A DNA stretch of 64,000 bases, taken from contig NC_015914.1 of assembly GCF_000222485.1 (NCBI RefSeq), forward strand, positions 2,986,501 through 3,050,500. Reading direction: 5' to 3'. The stretch is from Cyclobacterium marinum DSM 745 (GTDB lineage Bacteria > Bacteroidota > Bacteroidia > Cytophagales > Cyclobacteriaceae). Made by a program: the position numbers and the translations under genes. How positions within the stretch are numbered: the stretch's first letter is position 1; every line of letters begins with the position of its first letter. The notes beneath the pieces were generated by a model. It saw nothing but the letters and a program-made list of their open reading frames with translations, was not told where the DNA came from and ran no database searches. This document shows positions 6,897 to 15,313 of this stretch, piece after piece.

Positions 6897-9143
6897 TTAT
6901 TCTACTATGCGAAGCTTTGCAAAGCTAAGTAATAATGTTTTATCTCCAAAATGGTCGAAATGAATATGTGCTTTTCTATTGGTGCCTTCCGTCTCAATTC
7001 CATGAACTTTACCAAAACCAAACTTGGGATGTTCCACCTTCATCCCTTCTTTCAAATTATTGGTGTTGGAAGGTTTAAAGTTTGGCCCCGGGTCATGTAA
7101 TTTTGTAGTAGTATTTCTAATTGCCGGTTTTTTCTTAAGCCCTACAAAGCCTTGCTTTCCTTCGCTTTCCCTAAAACTACTGGAGAGCTTACTGCTTAAT
7201 TTTTTATTGACTTTTATAAAAGTCGGGTCAATTTCTTCTAGAAACCTACTGGGCTCACAATTTAGCAACCTTCCGTAACGGTACCTTGTCAGGGCATAGC
7301 TAAAGTACAATTTCTCCATGGCCCTGGTTGTTGCCACATAAAACAATCGCCTTTCCTCTTCCAGATCTTCTCTGCTTTGCATCATCATCTGAGAAGGGAA
7401 AAGATCTTCTTCCATTCCTACCACAAACACATACTTAAATTCAAGCCCCTTGGAGGAGTGAATGGTCATCATAGTAACGGTATCCTGGTTGTTTTTGTTT
7501 TGGTCTTCATCGGTCAGCAAGGCGATTTCCTGAAGAAAAGCACCCAAGGATTTGTCTTCATTTTCTGGGTTGTCCACATACTCTTTGATGGCGTTGAGCA
7601 ATTCCTGAACGTTTTCATACCGATTGAGTCCCTCAATAGTTTTGTCTTCATACAGATCCCTTAAAAGTCCGGATTGTTTGGCGATAAAGGTGGCTGCTTC
7701 AAAAGCGTCTTTTCTTTCCACCTCCATCTTGAAGCTATTGATCATGGTGCAAAAATCCGTTACTGCATTTGCCCCTCTTCCGGATATAAAACTCTGGCTA
7801 TTGTTGAGCACTTTCCACAATGAAATATCATGCTCATAGGCTCCTACCATGAGTTTTTCCACACTGGTATTTCCTATACCCCTCTTTGGGTAATTTATAA
7901 TTCTTTTAAAAGCTTCCTCATCTTCATGATTAACTACAAACCTAAAGTACCCCATCAGGTCTTTGATTTCTTTTCTTTGATAAAACGAGAGGCCTCCGAT
8001 AATCCTGTAAGCGATTCCTGATTTCCTTAAGGCCTCCTCCATTGATCTGGACTGAGAGTTTGTCCGGTACAAAATGGCGAAATCACTATTGCTTAGCTGC
8101 TTGTTGTTTTTCTCTTCAAATATAGTCGCTGCTACCATTCTGCCTTCTTCATTGTCAGATGAGGCTTTCATCAATTCAATTAAATCTCCGGAATCATTTT
8201 GAGTCCATACATTTTTTTTGAGCTGTGATTTGTTTTTGGCGATGATAGAATTGGCGGTTTCTACAATATTCTTGGTAGATCTGTAGTTTTGTTCCAGCTT
8301 AACAACCAATAGATCAGGATAATCTTTTTCAAAATTCAGAATGTTTTGGATATCTGCACCCCTAAAAGCATAAATACTTTGCGCGTCATCCCCCACTACA
8401 CATATATTTTGGTGAACAGCTGCAAGCTTTTTAGTAATCAGGTATTGGGAAAGATTGGTGTCTTGAAACTCATCCACCATCACATATCTAAACCTTTGCT
8501 GGTACTTGTTAAGCACATCGGGATGGTCCCGAAACAGAATATTGGTATTGAAAAGCAAGTCATCAAAATCCATGGCAGAAGACCTAAATAGTCTGCTTTG
8601 ATAAGCTTTATAGATTTCTCCCATCTTAGGCTTCATGGCAGCCTCATCATCTGCAGTAATATAGGGATCATTAAGGTAAGCTTGCCAGCCGATTAGCCTG
8701 TTTTTAGCTCCGGAAATTCTAGAAAGTACTGTATTGGCCTTATAAACTTTATCATCCAATTTCATCTCTTTTACGATGGACCTGATAAGCGATTTGCTAT
8801 CATCACTGTCATAGATCGTGAAATTGCTTGGGTAACCTAATTTCTGTGCCTCTACTCGCAGGATTTTAGCAAAAACAGAGTGAAAAGTACCCATCCAAGT
8901 ATTCCTTGCTTCTAAACCAATTAATTTTTCTATGCGCTGTTTCATTTCACTAGCGGCCTTATTGGTAAAGGTTAGTGAAAGGATTTGAAAAGCATCTACC
9001 TTTTTTTCGTGAATTAAATGGGCAATCCTATAAGTAAGCACTCTGGTTTTTCCTGAACCTGCCCCTGCAATAATCATTACCGGACCCTCTGTTTTTTTAA
9101 CAGCTTCAAGTTGAGGAGGATTAAGGGTGGCTAAATATTCCAT
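6897..9143 (-). CDS. UvrD/PcrA-type ATP-dependent DNA helicase
   Basis: 748 residues. Superfamily 1A 3'-5' helicase of the UvrD/PcrA group, acting in DNA repair and replication restart. Walker A GAGSGKT is at 27-33; then TFTNKAASEM (Ia), VDEFQDTN (II), GDDAQSIYAFRGA (III), EQNYRST (IV), MTIHSSKGLEFKYVF (V) and LFYVATTRA (VI), in the right order. The C-terminal 50 residues (GMKVEHPKFGFGKVHGIE onward) match the Tudor-like RNA-polymerase-contact domain of PcrA. uvrD and pcrA cannot be told apart with certainty from sequence alone. The gene appears monocistronic. Confidence 0.95.
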   Translation of the reverse strand: MEYLATLNPPQLEAVKKTEGPVMIIAGAGSGKTRVLTYRIAHLIHEKKVDAFQILSLTFTNKAASEMKQRIEKLIGLEARNTWMGTFHSVFAKILRVEAQKLGYPSNFTIYDSDDSKSLIRSIVKEMKLDDKVYKANTVLSRISGAKNRLIGWQAYLNDPYITADDEAAMKPKMGEIYKAYQSRLFRSSAMDFDDLLFNTNILFRDHPDVLNKYQQRFRYVMVDEFQDTNLSQYLITKKLAAVHQNICVVGDDAQSIYAFRGADIQNILNFEKDYPDLLVVKLEQNYRSTKNIVETANSIIAKNKSQLKKNVWTQNDSGDLIELMKASSDNEEGRMVAATIFEEKNNKQLSNSDFAILYRTNSQSRSMEEALRKSGIAYRIIGGLSFYQRKEIKDLMGYFRFVVNHEDEEAFKRIINYPKRGIGNTSVEKLMVGAYEHDISLWKVLNNSQSFISGRGANAVTDFCTMINSFKMEVERKDAFEAATFIAKQSGLLRDLYEDKTIEGLNRYENVQELLNAIKEYVDNPENEDKSLGAFLQEIALLTDEDQNKNNQDTVTMMTIHSSKGLEFKYVFVVGMEEDLFPSQMMMQSREDLEEERRLFYVATTRAMEKLYFSYALTRYRYGRLLNCEPSRFLEEIDPTFIKVNKKLSSKLSSSFRESEGKQGFVGLKKKPAIRNTTTKLHDPGPNFKPSNTNNLKEGMKVEHPKFGFGKVHGIETEGTNRKAHIHFDHFGDKTLLLSFAKLRIVE

Positions 9144-9188
9144 ATACTATTCAATTTACTTTTGTCAGCTAAGTGATTGTAGCCGGTT

Positions 9189-9196
9189 CAAAGTTA
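9189..9196 (-). promoter_or_regulatory. -7 promoter element for the helicase gene
   Basis: The minus strand reads TAACTTTG, an exact TAnnTTTG, placed to give a leader of about 40 bases before the helicase ATG. No convincing -33 TTTG is seen at the expected distance. Confidence 0.45.
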
Positions 9197-9348
9197 TCAA
9201 TTCTTTTTTGCTTATTCCCGGATACAATTTAATTGTCGGTGATTTTAAAAATTGTAAAGGGGATTTAAATAGCCCTATTATCTTTTTTTAAGCCTTTTAT
9301 TTAAGGTTAAAGATCGGTTTCAAAGGTTTGGGACTAGCTATGATTTAA

Positions 9349-10194
9349 TTATGGTTTTTTTTGTTTCCACCTATTGTGAGACCATAAATAAAGAGATGGT
9401 TCGACTCTTATGTTATTTTCCAGTAGTTTGATAAATTGATCAGTAATGGAATGAGGCTCATGGTTTTGGTAGGGCGGTGCACTTAATACTTGGTATTCAA
9501 AAACATAATGCCCTCTCTTAGGCTTTGTGGTATGTGCATAAATAACTCTGGTGTTGAATTTTTTTGCAAGCTTTTCACCTCCTTCAAAAAAAGCAGTTTC
9601 CCTATTCATAAATGGAGTCCAATACCTGATGTCAGACAAGTTGGGGCGTTGATCGGCTGCCAAAACAATTAGTCTGGGATTATTGCGGTTTCTTAAAAAG
9701 GTGCGTTGAAAGGATTTTCTTTCCGTAAGAATAGCGCCGTAACGACAGCGAATGGATTTCATCAGCTTTTCAAAAAATGGAGCACTTAATTTGGTATAGA
9801 CTGTTTCGCACTTGTCTCCAACCTTTGACGAAACAGTTACCAGATGCCCCTCCCAATTAAAAAAATGACCACACATCCCAATTACGATTTCCCCATTGTC
9901 AACTGCGTCGTTGACCAAGTTTGAATTTTTGGTAACAAATCTCCGTTGTAGTTCTTTTTTGCTCATAGTCAGCAGTTTGATTGTTTCTGCCATTGAGTCA
10001 GTAAAGTTTCTATAAAAATCCTTGGCTATGCCTTTAACTTCAGCATCACTTTTTTCAGGAAAGGCATGTTTGATATTACTCAAGACTATTTTTTTTCTAT
10101 ACCCAATGACATAATAGGCGAGGAGATAAAAGAGGTCCGAAAAAATAAACAAGACTTTCAGTGGTAGTTTGGAAAACAGCCGAAATAAGAGCAT
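9349..10194 (-). CDS. LpxL/HtrB-like lipid A (Kdo2-lipid) acyltransferase family protein
   Basis: 281 residues from the ATG at 10192-10194; the frame stays open to 10290, but starting there would leave only 18 bases to the divergent sigma-factor gene and adds a signal-less tail, so the internal Met before LLFRLFSKLPL is preferred. The N-terminal hydrophobic segment (LKVLFIFSDLFYLLAYYVIG) anchors it in the inner membrane. The catalytic H-x4-E appears as GHFFNWEG, and the family's ADQRP segment is present. Such enzymes add a secondary acyl chain to lipid A or a related lipid; in Bacteroidota some members serve other lipids, so the substrate is not certain. Confidence 0.82.
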   Translation of the reverse strand: MLLFRLFSKLPLKVLFIFSDLFYLLAYYVIGYRKKIVLSNIKHAFPEKSDAEVKGIAKDFYRNFTDSMAETIKLLTMSKKELQRRFVTKNSNLVNDAVDNGEIVIGMCGHFFNWEGHLVTVSSKVGDKCETVYTKLSAPFFEKLMKSIRCRYGAILTERKSFQRTFLRNRNNPRLIVLAADQRPNLSDIRYWTPFMNRETAFFEGGEKLAKKFNTRVIYAHTTKPKRGHYVFEYQVLSAPPYQNHEPHSITDQFIKLLENNIRVEPSLYLWSHNRWKQKKP

Positions 10195-10308
10195 ATTACT
10201 TTCTGCGAGGTTTAATAAGAAATCATCCGGCGTCAAAATAATGAAATAATAGTGACTTTCTTGAGGAAAATTAGTTATAAATAAACCCAATTAGTAATTT
10301 TATGGTCT

Positions 10309-10899
10309 ATGTCCGAAGCTCAAAGAAAAAAATATTCAGATAAAGATAAAAATAACATTTTTGATCATGAATTTATGCCTCATATAGATTCAATGTACAA
10401 TTTTGCGTACAGGTTGACTTTCGATGAGGATGATGCCAAAGACTTGGTGCAGGATACTTATCTCAAGGCCTACAGATTTATTAATTCATTTGAGAAAGGA
10501 ACCAATGCCAAAGCTTGGTTATTCAGGATATTAAAAAACAGTTTTATCAATGAATACCGAAAGAAAAGCAAACAACCCGCCAAGGTAGATTATCAAGAGG
10601 TTGAAACTTATTATAACTCTGAAAATGTTGATTATAGTATGACCTCAGATTTGAGAGTAGATGCGGTCAAAGATATGTTGGGTGATGAGATTTCAAATGC
10701 ATTGAATAGCCTTGCTGTGGACTTCAGGACCGTGATTATTCTTTGTGACTTAGAAGGTTTTACTTATGAGGAAATGGCAAAGATTTTGGATATCCCTATA
10801 GGTACTGTCAGGTCAAGACTTCATCGTGCAAGGAACCTTTTAAAGGATAAACTTCGTTCCTATGCTGGAAACATGGGGTATGATACTGAAGAAGAATAA
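10309..10899 (+). CDS. ECF-type RNA polymerase sigma factor
   Basis: 196 residues. Region 2 (FAYRLTFDEDDAKDLVQDTYLKAYRF and the AWLFRILKNSFINEYR segment) and region 4 (FTYEEMAKILDIPIGTVRSRLHRARN) are typical of ECF sigma-70 factors. It is followed after 23 bases by a small Cys-containing protein that looks like its anti-sigma factor, so activity is probably held back until a signal releases it. The same strand continues into gmk and nadD. A TAATTTTA element at 10295-10302, one base off the Bacteroidetes -7 consensus, sits directly before the ATG and would give a very short or no leader. Confidence 0.93.
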   Translation: MSEAQRKKYSDKDKNNIFDHEFMPHIDSMYNFAYRLTFDEDDAKDLVQDTYLKAYRFINSFEKGTNAKAWLFRILKNSFINEYRKKSKQPAKVDYQEVETYYNSENVDYSMTSDLRVDAVKDMLGDEISNALNSLAVDFRTVIILCDLEGFTYEEMAKILDIPIGTVRSRLHRARNLLKDKLRSYAGNMGYDTEEE

Positions 10900-10922
10900 T
10901 AATAGCATCGAAAATACTTAAA

Positions 10923-11195
10923 ATGGACAAGAATCAAAATACATCCAACAAACGAAAGGAAAACTGTAGTGATGAAAATAAATGCTTTGAACTTTTGGAA
11001 AGCATTTTGGATGGAGAAGGCACGGCTGATTCAAAGGAGATCTTAAATGAAAAAATTGCTAAGTGTCAGCCTTGTTTTGAGCATTATCATTTGGAAAAAG
11101 TAATCAAAGAGATCTTGCAAAACAAATGTACCAAGCACATGGTGCCATCCGAATTAGCTGCCACCATTAGGCAAAAAATCCAAGATTTAAAGTAA
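10923..11195 (+). CDS. Putative anti-sigma factor with CxxC motif
   Basis: 90 residues, placed directly after the ECF sigma gene. The core [18 protein letters not shown] resembles zinc anti-sigma (RsrA-like) proteins, whose motif is H-x3-CxxC. The CxxC is here, but the position four residues before the first Cys is Lys, not His; histidines in FEHYH just after might substitute. Other Cys residues occur early ([11 protein letters not shown]) and late (NKCTKH). There is no membrane span, so it would be a soluble, perhaps redox-sensing, partner of the sigma factor. The assignment rests on position plus motif. Confidence 0.7.
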   Translation: MDKNQNTSNKRKENCSDENKCFELLESILDGEGTADSKEILNEKIAKCQPCFEHYHLEKVIKEILQNKCTKHMVPSELAATIRQKIQDLK

Positions 11196-11200
11196 GGATT

Positions 11201-11773
11201 ATGTCTCAAGGAAAAGTAATTATTTTTTCAGCTCCTTCCGGATCTGGTAAAACCACTATTGTTAAACACCTACTAGCACACGAGCCTTTATTAGGCTTTT
11301 CTATTTCTGCATGCACCCGAGACAAGAGGGGTAGAGAAGAAGAAAACGGAAAAGATTATTATTTTTTGACTCCTGAGGAGTTTCGGGAAAAAATAAATCA
11401 AGATGCTTTTATTGAATGGGAGGAAGTTTATGCCGGCAACTTTTATGGTACCCTTAAGGAAGAAATCAAAAGAATTTGGGATCAAGGAAGGCATGTTATA
11501 TTTGACGTAGATGTAAAAGGAGGCATTAACCTAAAAGAATATTTTGGTGACAAGGCCCTTTCCATTTTTGTAAAAGTACCTTCAATGGAGGATTTGGCCC
11601 AAAGGCTAAGAGATAGAGGTACAGAGACAGAAGAAAGCCTGTCGAGAAGAATCTACAAGGCTAAGTTTGAAATGGGCTTTGAGAAAGAATTTGACGTGGT
11701 TTTGGTCAACGAAGATTTAGATCGTTCTTTCAAGGAAGCAGAGAAATTGGTTGCAGACTTTATTAAAAAATAA
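11201..11773 (+). CDS. gmk: Guanylate kinase
   Basis: 190 residues, usual length. Phosphorylates GMP to GDP with ATP in the cytoplasm. The P-loop APSGSGKTT is near the N-terminus, followed by [20 protein letters not shown] (GMP-binding segment) and the lid region [17 protein letters not shown]. It begins five bases after the anti-sigma stop and ends five bases before the nadD start, so all four genes look co-transcribed. Confidence 0.96.
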   Translation: MSQGKVIIFSAPSGSGKTTIVKHLLAHEPLLGFSISACTRDKRGREEENGKDYYFLTPEEFREKINQDAFIEWEEVYAGNFYGTLKEEIKRIWDQGRHVIFDVDVKGGINLKEYFGDKALSIFVKVPSMEDLAQRLRDRGTETEESLSRRIYKAKFEMGFEKEFDVVLVNEDLDRSFKEAEKLVADFIKK

Positions 11774-11778
11774 TTGAT

Positions 11779-12345
11779 TTGAAAGTAGGGCTTTATTTTG
11801 GGTCATTTAACCCTATTCATGTGGGGCACTTAATTATTGCCGATACCATGCAAGATCAAACGGAGTTGGATGAGGTCTGGTTTATCGTTTCCCCACAGAA
11901 CCCAATGAAGTCAAGTAAATCTTTATTACATGAATTTGATAGACTCAAAATGGTGGAACTGGCCACAGCAGACCATTTTAGTTTTAAAGTAAAGGATGTT
12001 GAGTTTCATATGCCAAGACCCAGTTACACCATTGATACCCTTACTTACCTTACAGCCCAATATCCTTCCTATGAGTTTTCCTTAATCCTAGGAAGTGACA
12101 ATCTTAACCATTTTCATAAATGGAAAAATAGTGAAGAATTATTAAAACAATACAAGCTTTATGTATATCCTCGTCCCGGGAAAAATAAAAAGGTGACCCA
12201 CGAAAATATTCATTTTGTAGATGCTCCACTCCTTGATATCTCTGCGACTTTTATCCGGAAAATGATTCATAAAGGAGGTTCGGTAAGGTACTTATTGCAT
12301 CCTCATGTGATGGATTATATTCGAGACAAAAAATTCTTCATCTAG
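11779..12345 (+). CDS. nadD: Nicotinate-nucleotide adenylyltransferase (TTG start)
   Basis: 188 residues. Joins nicotinate mononucleotide and ATP to make deamido-NAD in the NAD pathway. The nucleotidyltransferase motif GSFNPIHVGH holds HxGH, and DISATFIRKMI matches the C-terminal ISxTxIR motif. The chosen start is TTG at 11779-11781: the product then begins MKVGLYFGSFNP as in the family, and no ATG lies upstream before the gmk stop. A TTG start with a five-base gap suggests coupled, modest translation. Confidence 0.93.
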   Translation: MKVGLYFGSFNPIHVGHLIIADTMQDQTELDEVWFIVSPQNPMKSSKSLLHEFDRLKMVELATADHFSFKVKDVEFHMPRPSYTIDTLTYLTAQYPSYEFSLILGSDNLNHFHKWKNSEELLKQYKLYVYPRPGKNKKVTHENIHFVDAPLLDISATFIRKMIHKGGSVRYLLHPHVMDYIRDKKFFI

Positions 12346-12498
12346 TTAAAAGTTGTGGCCTACATTTGCGGATTTATCTCAAATTCCTTGCATGAATTTT
12401 CTCTCTCAAAACTTTCGGCAATTGTTGATCGCTTGATTTTACAATTTTTAAGAGGAGAGACTTGATGATGGTAGCCTTTTTTGAGGGGGGAAAGAACA

Positions 12499-12556
12499 GT
12501 GATTTTCTGCTACAGTTTCTTTAGGCAGTAGAAAATCACCATTCTGTCTTTTTTTT
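12499..12556 (+). terminator. Intrinsic terminator after nadD
   Basis: Arms 12499-12511 and 12527-12539 pair over 13 bases (one G-T pair, loop about 15) and a run of eight T follows at 12549-12556. It lies between convergent nadD and the first haloperoxidase-like gene and would work best for plus-strand transcription. Confidence 0.65.
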
Positions 12557-12559
12557 GAA

Positions 12560-13915
12560 TTACTCTATCCTGGTTTTTATTTTCTGATTGATAAGGTTTG
12601 CAATTCCTTTCCCTTGCTCCACGCCATTATCAATGGCCGGAAGGTAATGGATGCCTCCAAAAAAGCGACTAATGGCAGCCTCAGAGGATGCAATACGGAA
12701 GGAGTCAAATTCTCTTACTCCTAAGCCAAATTTAACTTCAGTTGAATCAACAAAGTGGAAAGGTTCACCCAATAACTTTGTTAAAGCTTCCGCTGCAGCT
12801 GTTGATACTACACTGTGTCCACTGGTGTATTCAGGGAATGGGGGTGTTTGTAATAAGGGCAGCCAGTTTTTATCCATGTATATATTGATATAGGTTTCCG
12901 GTCTAATCAATACACTTCGGTATTTTTCATCCCAACATGAAATGAATCCATCGAAAAGATAAATTGCGGTAGTGGCCATGGTCTCTGAAGTCGCTTTCCA
13001 ATCAAGTTTTTTGGTTTTTGCTGCTATTCCTGCAATACCCATCCAGTGACCTCCGGGGGTGATTTTCTTTTCAGCATACATGACATGACCTTTTACATTC
13101 ATTTTATAAGGATTACAGTCCCAGAAAAAAGCAATTTCTTCTTGTTCATCATCAATATTAATCCTGGCATCCATGACTGCTTTGGCATCTTGATAAAAGG
13201 TGCTTTCCGGAATAGTGTCAAATGCAGGAGGAGGTTCCGGCGCAAACTGACTGGCAGAGTCTAAGAAGAAAGGTCGTATTTTGTTCCAATGTGGTTCAAT
13301 TGCCTCAATGTATGCGGGAGGGGTGGGCTTCCAAGAACCCAAATCTTCTGTTGGTGTATATTTACCAAAAGACCTGCTCTGATGGTAATTGTCCTCTGAG
13401 GCGTATGCTAGGATCTCCTCAGCTACAGCATCTCCCAAGGCAATTGACGCCTCAAATTCCTCATCCGGCATACCCGCACTTTGGATTTTTTCAAATAAAT
13501 TATCCCGGTTTTCAATTAGAAATTGCTCGGTAAAAATCAATTGAAGCGCAACTTTATAATAAGCAGCAAGGCTGGCCAACTGGTAATTTGCTTTTGGGTA
13601 GGCTGATGGATCTACCGATAGTGGTTTGGACTTATTCAATTGCCCCATTAGTGAGGCATATTTACCTGGAGCAGATAGTGCAACTATTTCATAGGAGGCA
13701 ATGGAAGGATAGGCATAAATCCTACTTGCAACGGGAGGGGAAAAGATGTCATGGACAAGAGTTTCTGTGAGGCTCTCGTTGGCTTCTATTAAGTAATAGT
13801 TGTCGGCTAAAAGTTGCTTGTACTGATTATTTTCACCGCAAGAACCTAGGGATAAAAGCAGTCCTACGCCTAGTAAATAGGGGTTGAAAAGGAGTTTTAA
13901 TTTTTTTGATAACAT
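12560..13915 (-). CDS. Vanadium-haloperoxidase/PAP2-type lipoprotein, copy 1
   Basis: 451 residues. Lipoprotein signal with lipobox LSLGSC (Cys 26), so exported and lipid-anchored. The C-terminal part matches the vanadium haloperoxidase / acid phosphatase superfamily: K331-x6-R338-P, then S365-G366-H367 in PEYTSGHS, then R417-x5-H423 in SRFFGGIH. These correspond to all the vanadate or phosphate ligands and the catalytic His of that fold. It may oxidise halide with peroxide or act as a phosphatase; sequence alone does not decide. It is the last gene of a minus-strand unit with copy 2 (35-base gap) and the VCBS protein. Confidence 0.87.
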   Translation of the reverse strand: MLSKKLKLLFNPYLLGVGLLLSLGSCGENNQYKQLLADNYYLIEANESLTETLVHDIFSPPVASRIYAYPSIASYEIVALSAPGKYASLMGQLNKSKPLSVDPSAYPKANYQLASLAAYYKVALQLIFTEQFLIENRDNLFEKIQSAGMPDEEFEASIALGDAVAEEILAYASEDNYHQSRSFGKYTPTEDLGSWKPTPPAYIEAIEPHWNKIRPFFLDSASQFAPEPPPAFDTIPESTFYQDAKAVMDARINIDDEQEEIAFFWDCNPYKMNVKGHVMYAEKKITPGGHWMGIAGIAAKTKKLDWKATSETMATTAIYLFDGFISCWDEKYRSVLIRPETYINIYMDKNWLPLLQTPPFPEYTSGHSVVSTAAAEALTKLLGEPFHFVDSTEVKFGLGVREFDSFRIASSEAAISRFFGGIHYLPAIDNGVEQGKGIANLINQKIKTRIE

Positions 13916-13950
13916 GATTTGAAAAGATAAAAGGTGATTAATAGTAGTTA

Positions 13951-15309
13951 TTAGTGAAGTTTGGTTTTGTTGAGGTGGTCTTGGTAGGATTTAAGTATCC
14001 AATTTCCTACCTCTTCGCCTTGGTCTTGTCCTCTGGTTATGGCATCCATATAATGAATGCCTCCATATAATCTTGAGATGCTTGCTTCTTCCGATGCCTG
14101 CATGAAAGAAGTGAATTCCCTACTTCCTAAGCCATATTGTTCTTCTACAGTGTCTGTATATTGGTAATCTTCTCCAAAAAAGTGGGTGAGGATTACAGCT
14201 GCAGTGGTAGAAATGGTGGAGTGTCCGCTAAGATATTCCGGAAAAGGTGGTGTTTGTAATAAGGGCTGGTAAGAGGGATCTATAATTTTCCGTATGGCCG
14301 TTTCAGGTCGAATTCTGTCACTTCTGTATTTTTCATCCCAGCAACTTATAAATCCATCCATAAGCCCAATACTTACCAAGCAGTTAATTTTAATCGTTTC
14401 TTCAAAACTCAAATTGGATTGCTCGCAAGCAATTGCAGTGATTCCCATCCAGTGGCCTCCAGGGGATATTTGCTTGATTCCTACCATCAGATGGCCAGTC
14501 TCTTCCAAGGCAAATGGATTACAGTCCCAAAATGCTGCAATTTCACGTTGTTCTTTATTCATTTCAAGGCTGTAAACTTCATTCATTAAAGCATAAAATT
14601 CCGATTCCGGATCGGTAGAATATGCCACAGGAGGAAGGGGTTTGAATTGGTCGGCTGCTTTCAAGGTAAAGGGCCTAACAGTATTAAAATAAGGTTCTAC
14701 CGGTGCAAAATAGCCGGGTGGAGTAGGGTACCATTTTCCGGAACCTTCAGAGGGTTGATACATGGGGTAATTGCTAATCTCTCTGTATTGATCATTTTGG
14801 GCATAATTTAATACCTGTGCGCTTATCTCTTCTGCATACCTGCTTGCATCCGTGATTTCTTGTGCAGTATACCCCCAAGATTTACATGAATCGGCTAAGG
14901 TTAACTTGAATTTTTCTAATTCAGCACCGGAAGGCTGCATGGAAGAAGCGGTATGCACCAAAGCGAAAAGAGCACTTATTTCAGGAGACGGAGTTTCCAA
15001 GTTGGGTTTCGAAATAGAAGGGAACTTGTTTAAGAAGCCGGCAAAAGAGGGGTATTCCTGATTGGATATGGCAATGGTTTCATAAGCCGAAAGACATGCA
15101 TAAGCATAAAATCTGGCAGCTAAAGGCGGATTGGTGATGTCGTGAACCATCAGTTCTGTCATTTTCTCAGTCGCCCAGCCAATGCTGCCAGCCGGAACCG
15201 CACGCTTTTCCATAGGGGCTTCGCAGGCCAGGTTAAGTAATGCCAATATAGAGAAGATTAAAATCGCTATTCTATATCCAGCCAACCTATTGTTTTTTAA
15301 AGTTGTCAT
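13951..15309 (-). CDS. Vanadium-haloperoxidase/PAP2-type lipoprotein, copy 2
   Basis: 452 residues, clearly paralogous to the next gene (shared PPFPEY, SGHS, GGIHY, WDEKYRS, ISPGGHWMGI-like segments), pointing to an old tandem duplication. The lipobox ends LLNLAC (Cys 29). Ligand residues are K327, R334, S361-G362-H363, R413 and H419, all in place. It starts four bases after the VCBS gene stop, so it is very likely translated from the same message. The two copies differ around the active site (SVLI versus SDRI between the K and R; TSGH versus LSGH), which could mean different substrates. Confidence 0.87.
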   Translation of the reverse strand: MTTLKNNRLAGYRIAILIFSILALLNLACEAPMEKRAVPAGSIGWATEKMTELMVHDITNPPLAARFYAYACLSAYETIAISNQEYPSFAGFLNKFPSISKPNLETPSPEISALFALVHTASSMQPSGAELEKFKLTLADSCKSWGYTAQEITDASRYAEEISAQVLNYAQNDQYREISNYPMYQPSEGSGKWYPTPPGYFAPVEPYFNTVRPFTLKAADQFKPLPPVAYSTDPESEFYALMNEVYSLEMNKEQREIAAFWDCNPFALEETGHLMVGIKQISPGGHWMGITAIACEQSNLSFEETIKINCLVSIGLMDGFISCWDEKYRSDRIRPETAIRKIIDPSYQPLLQTPPFPEYLSGHSTISTTAAVILTHFFGEDYQYTDTVEEQYGLGSREFTSFMQASEEASISRLYGGIHYMDAITRGQDQGEEVGNWILKSYQDHLNKTKLH

Positions 15310-15313
15310 TTTA

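Noticed and set aside
10195..10290. 32-residue extension of the LpxL-like protein
   Set aside because: It would push the start to within 18 bases of the divergent sigma-factor gene and resembles no part of the family.
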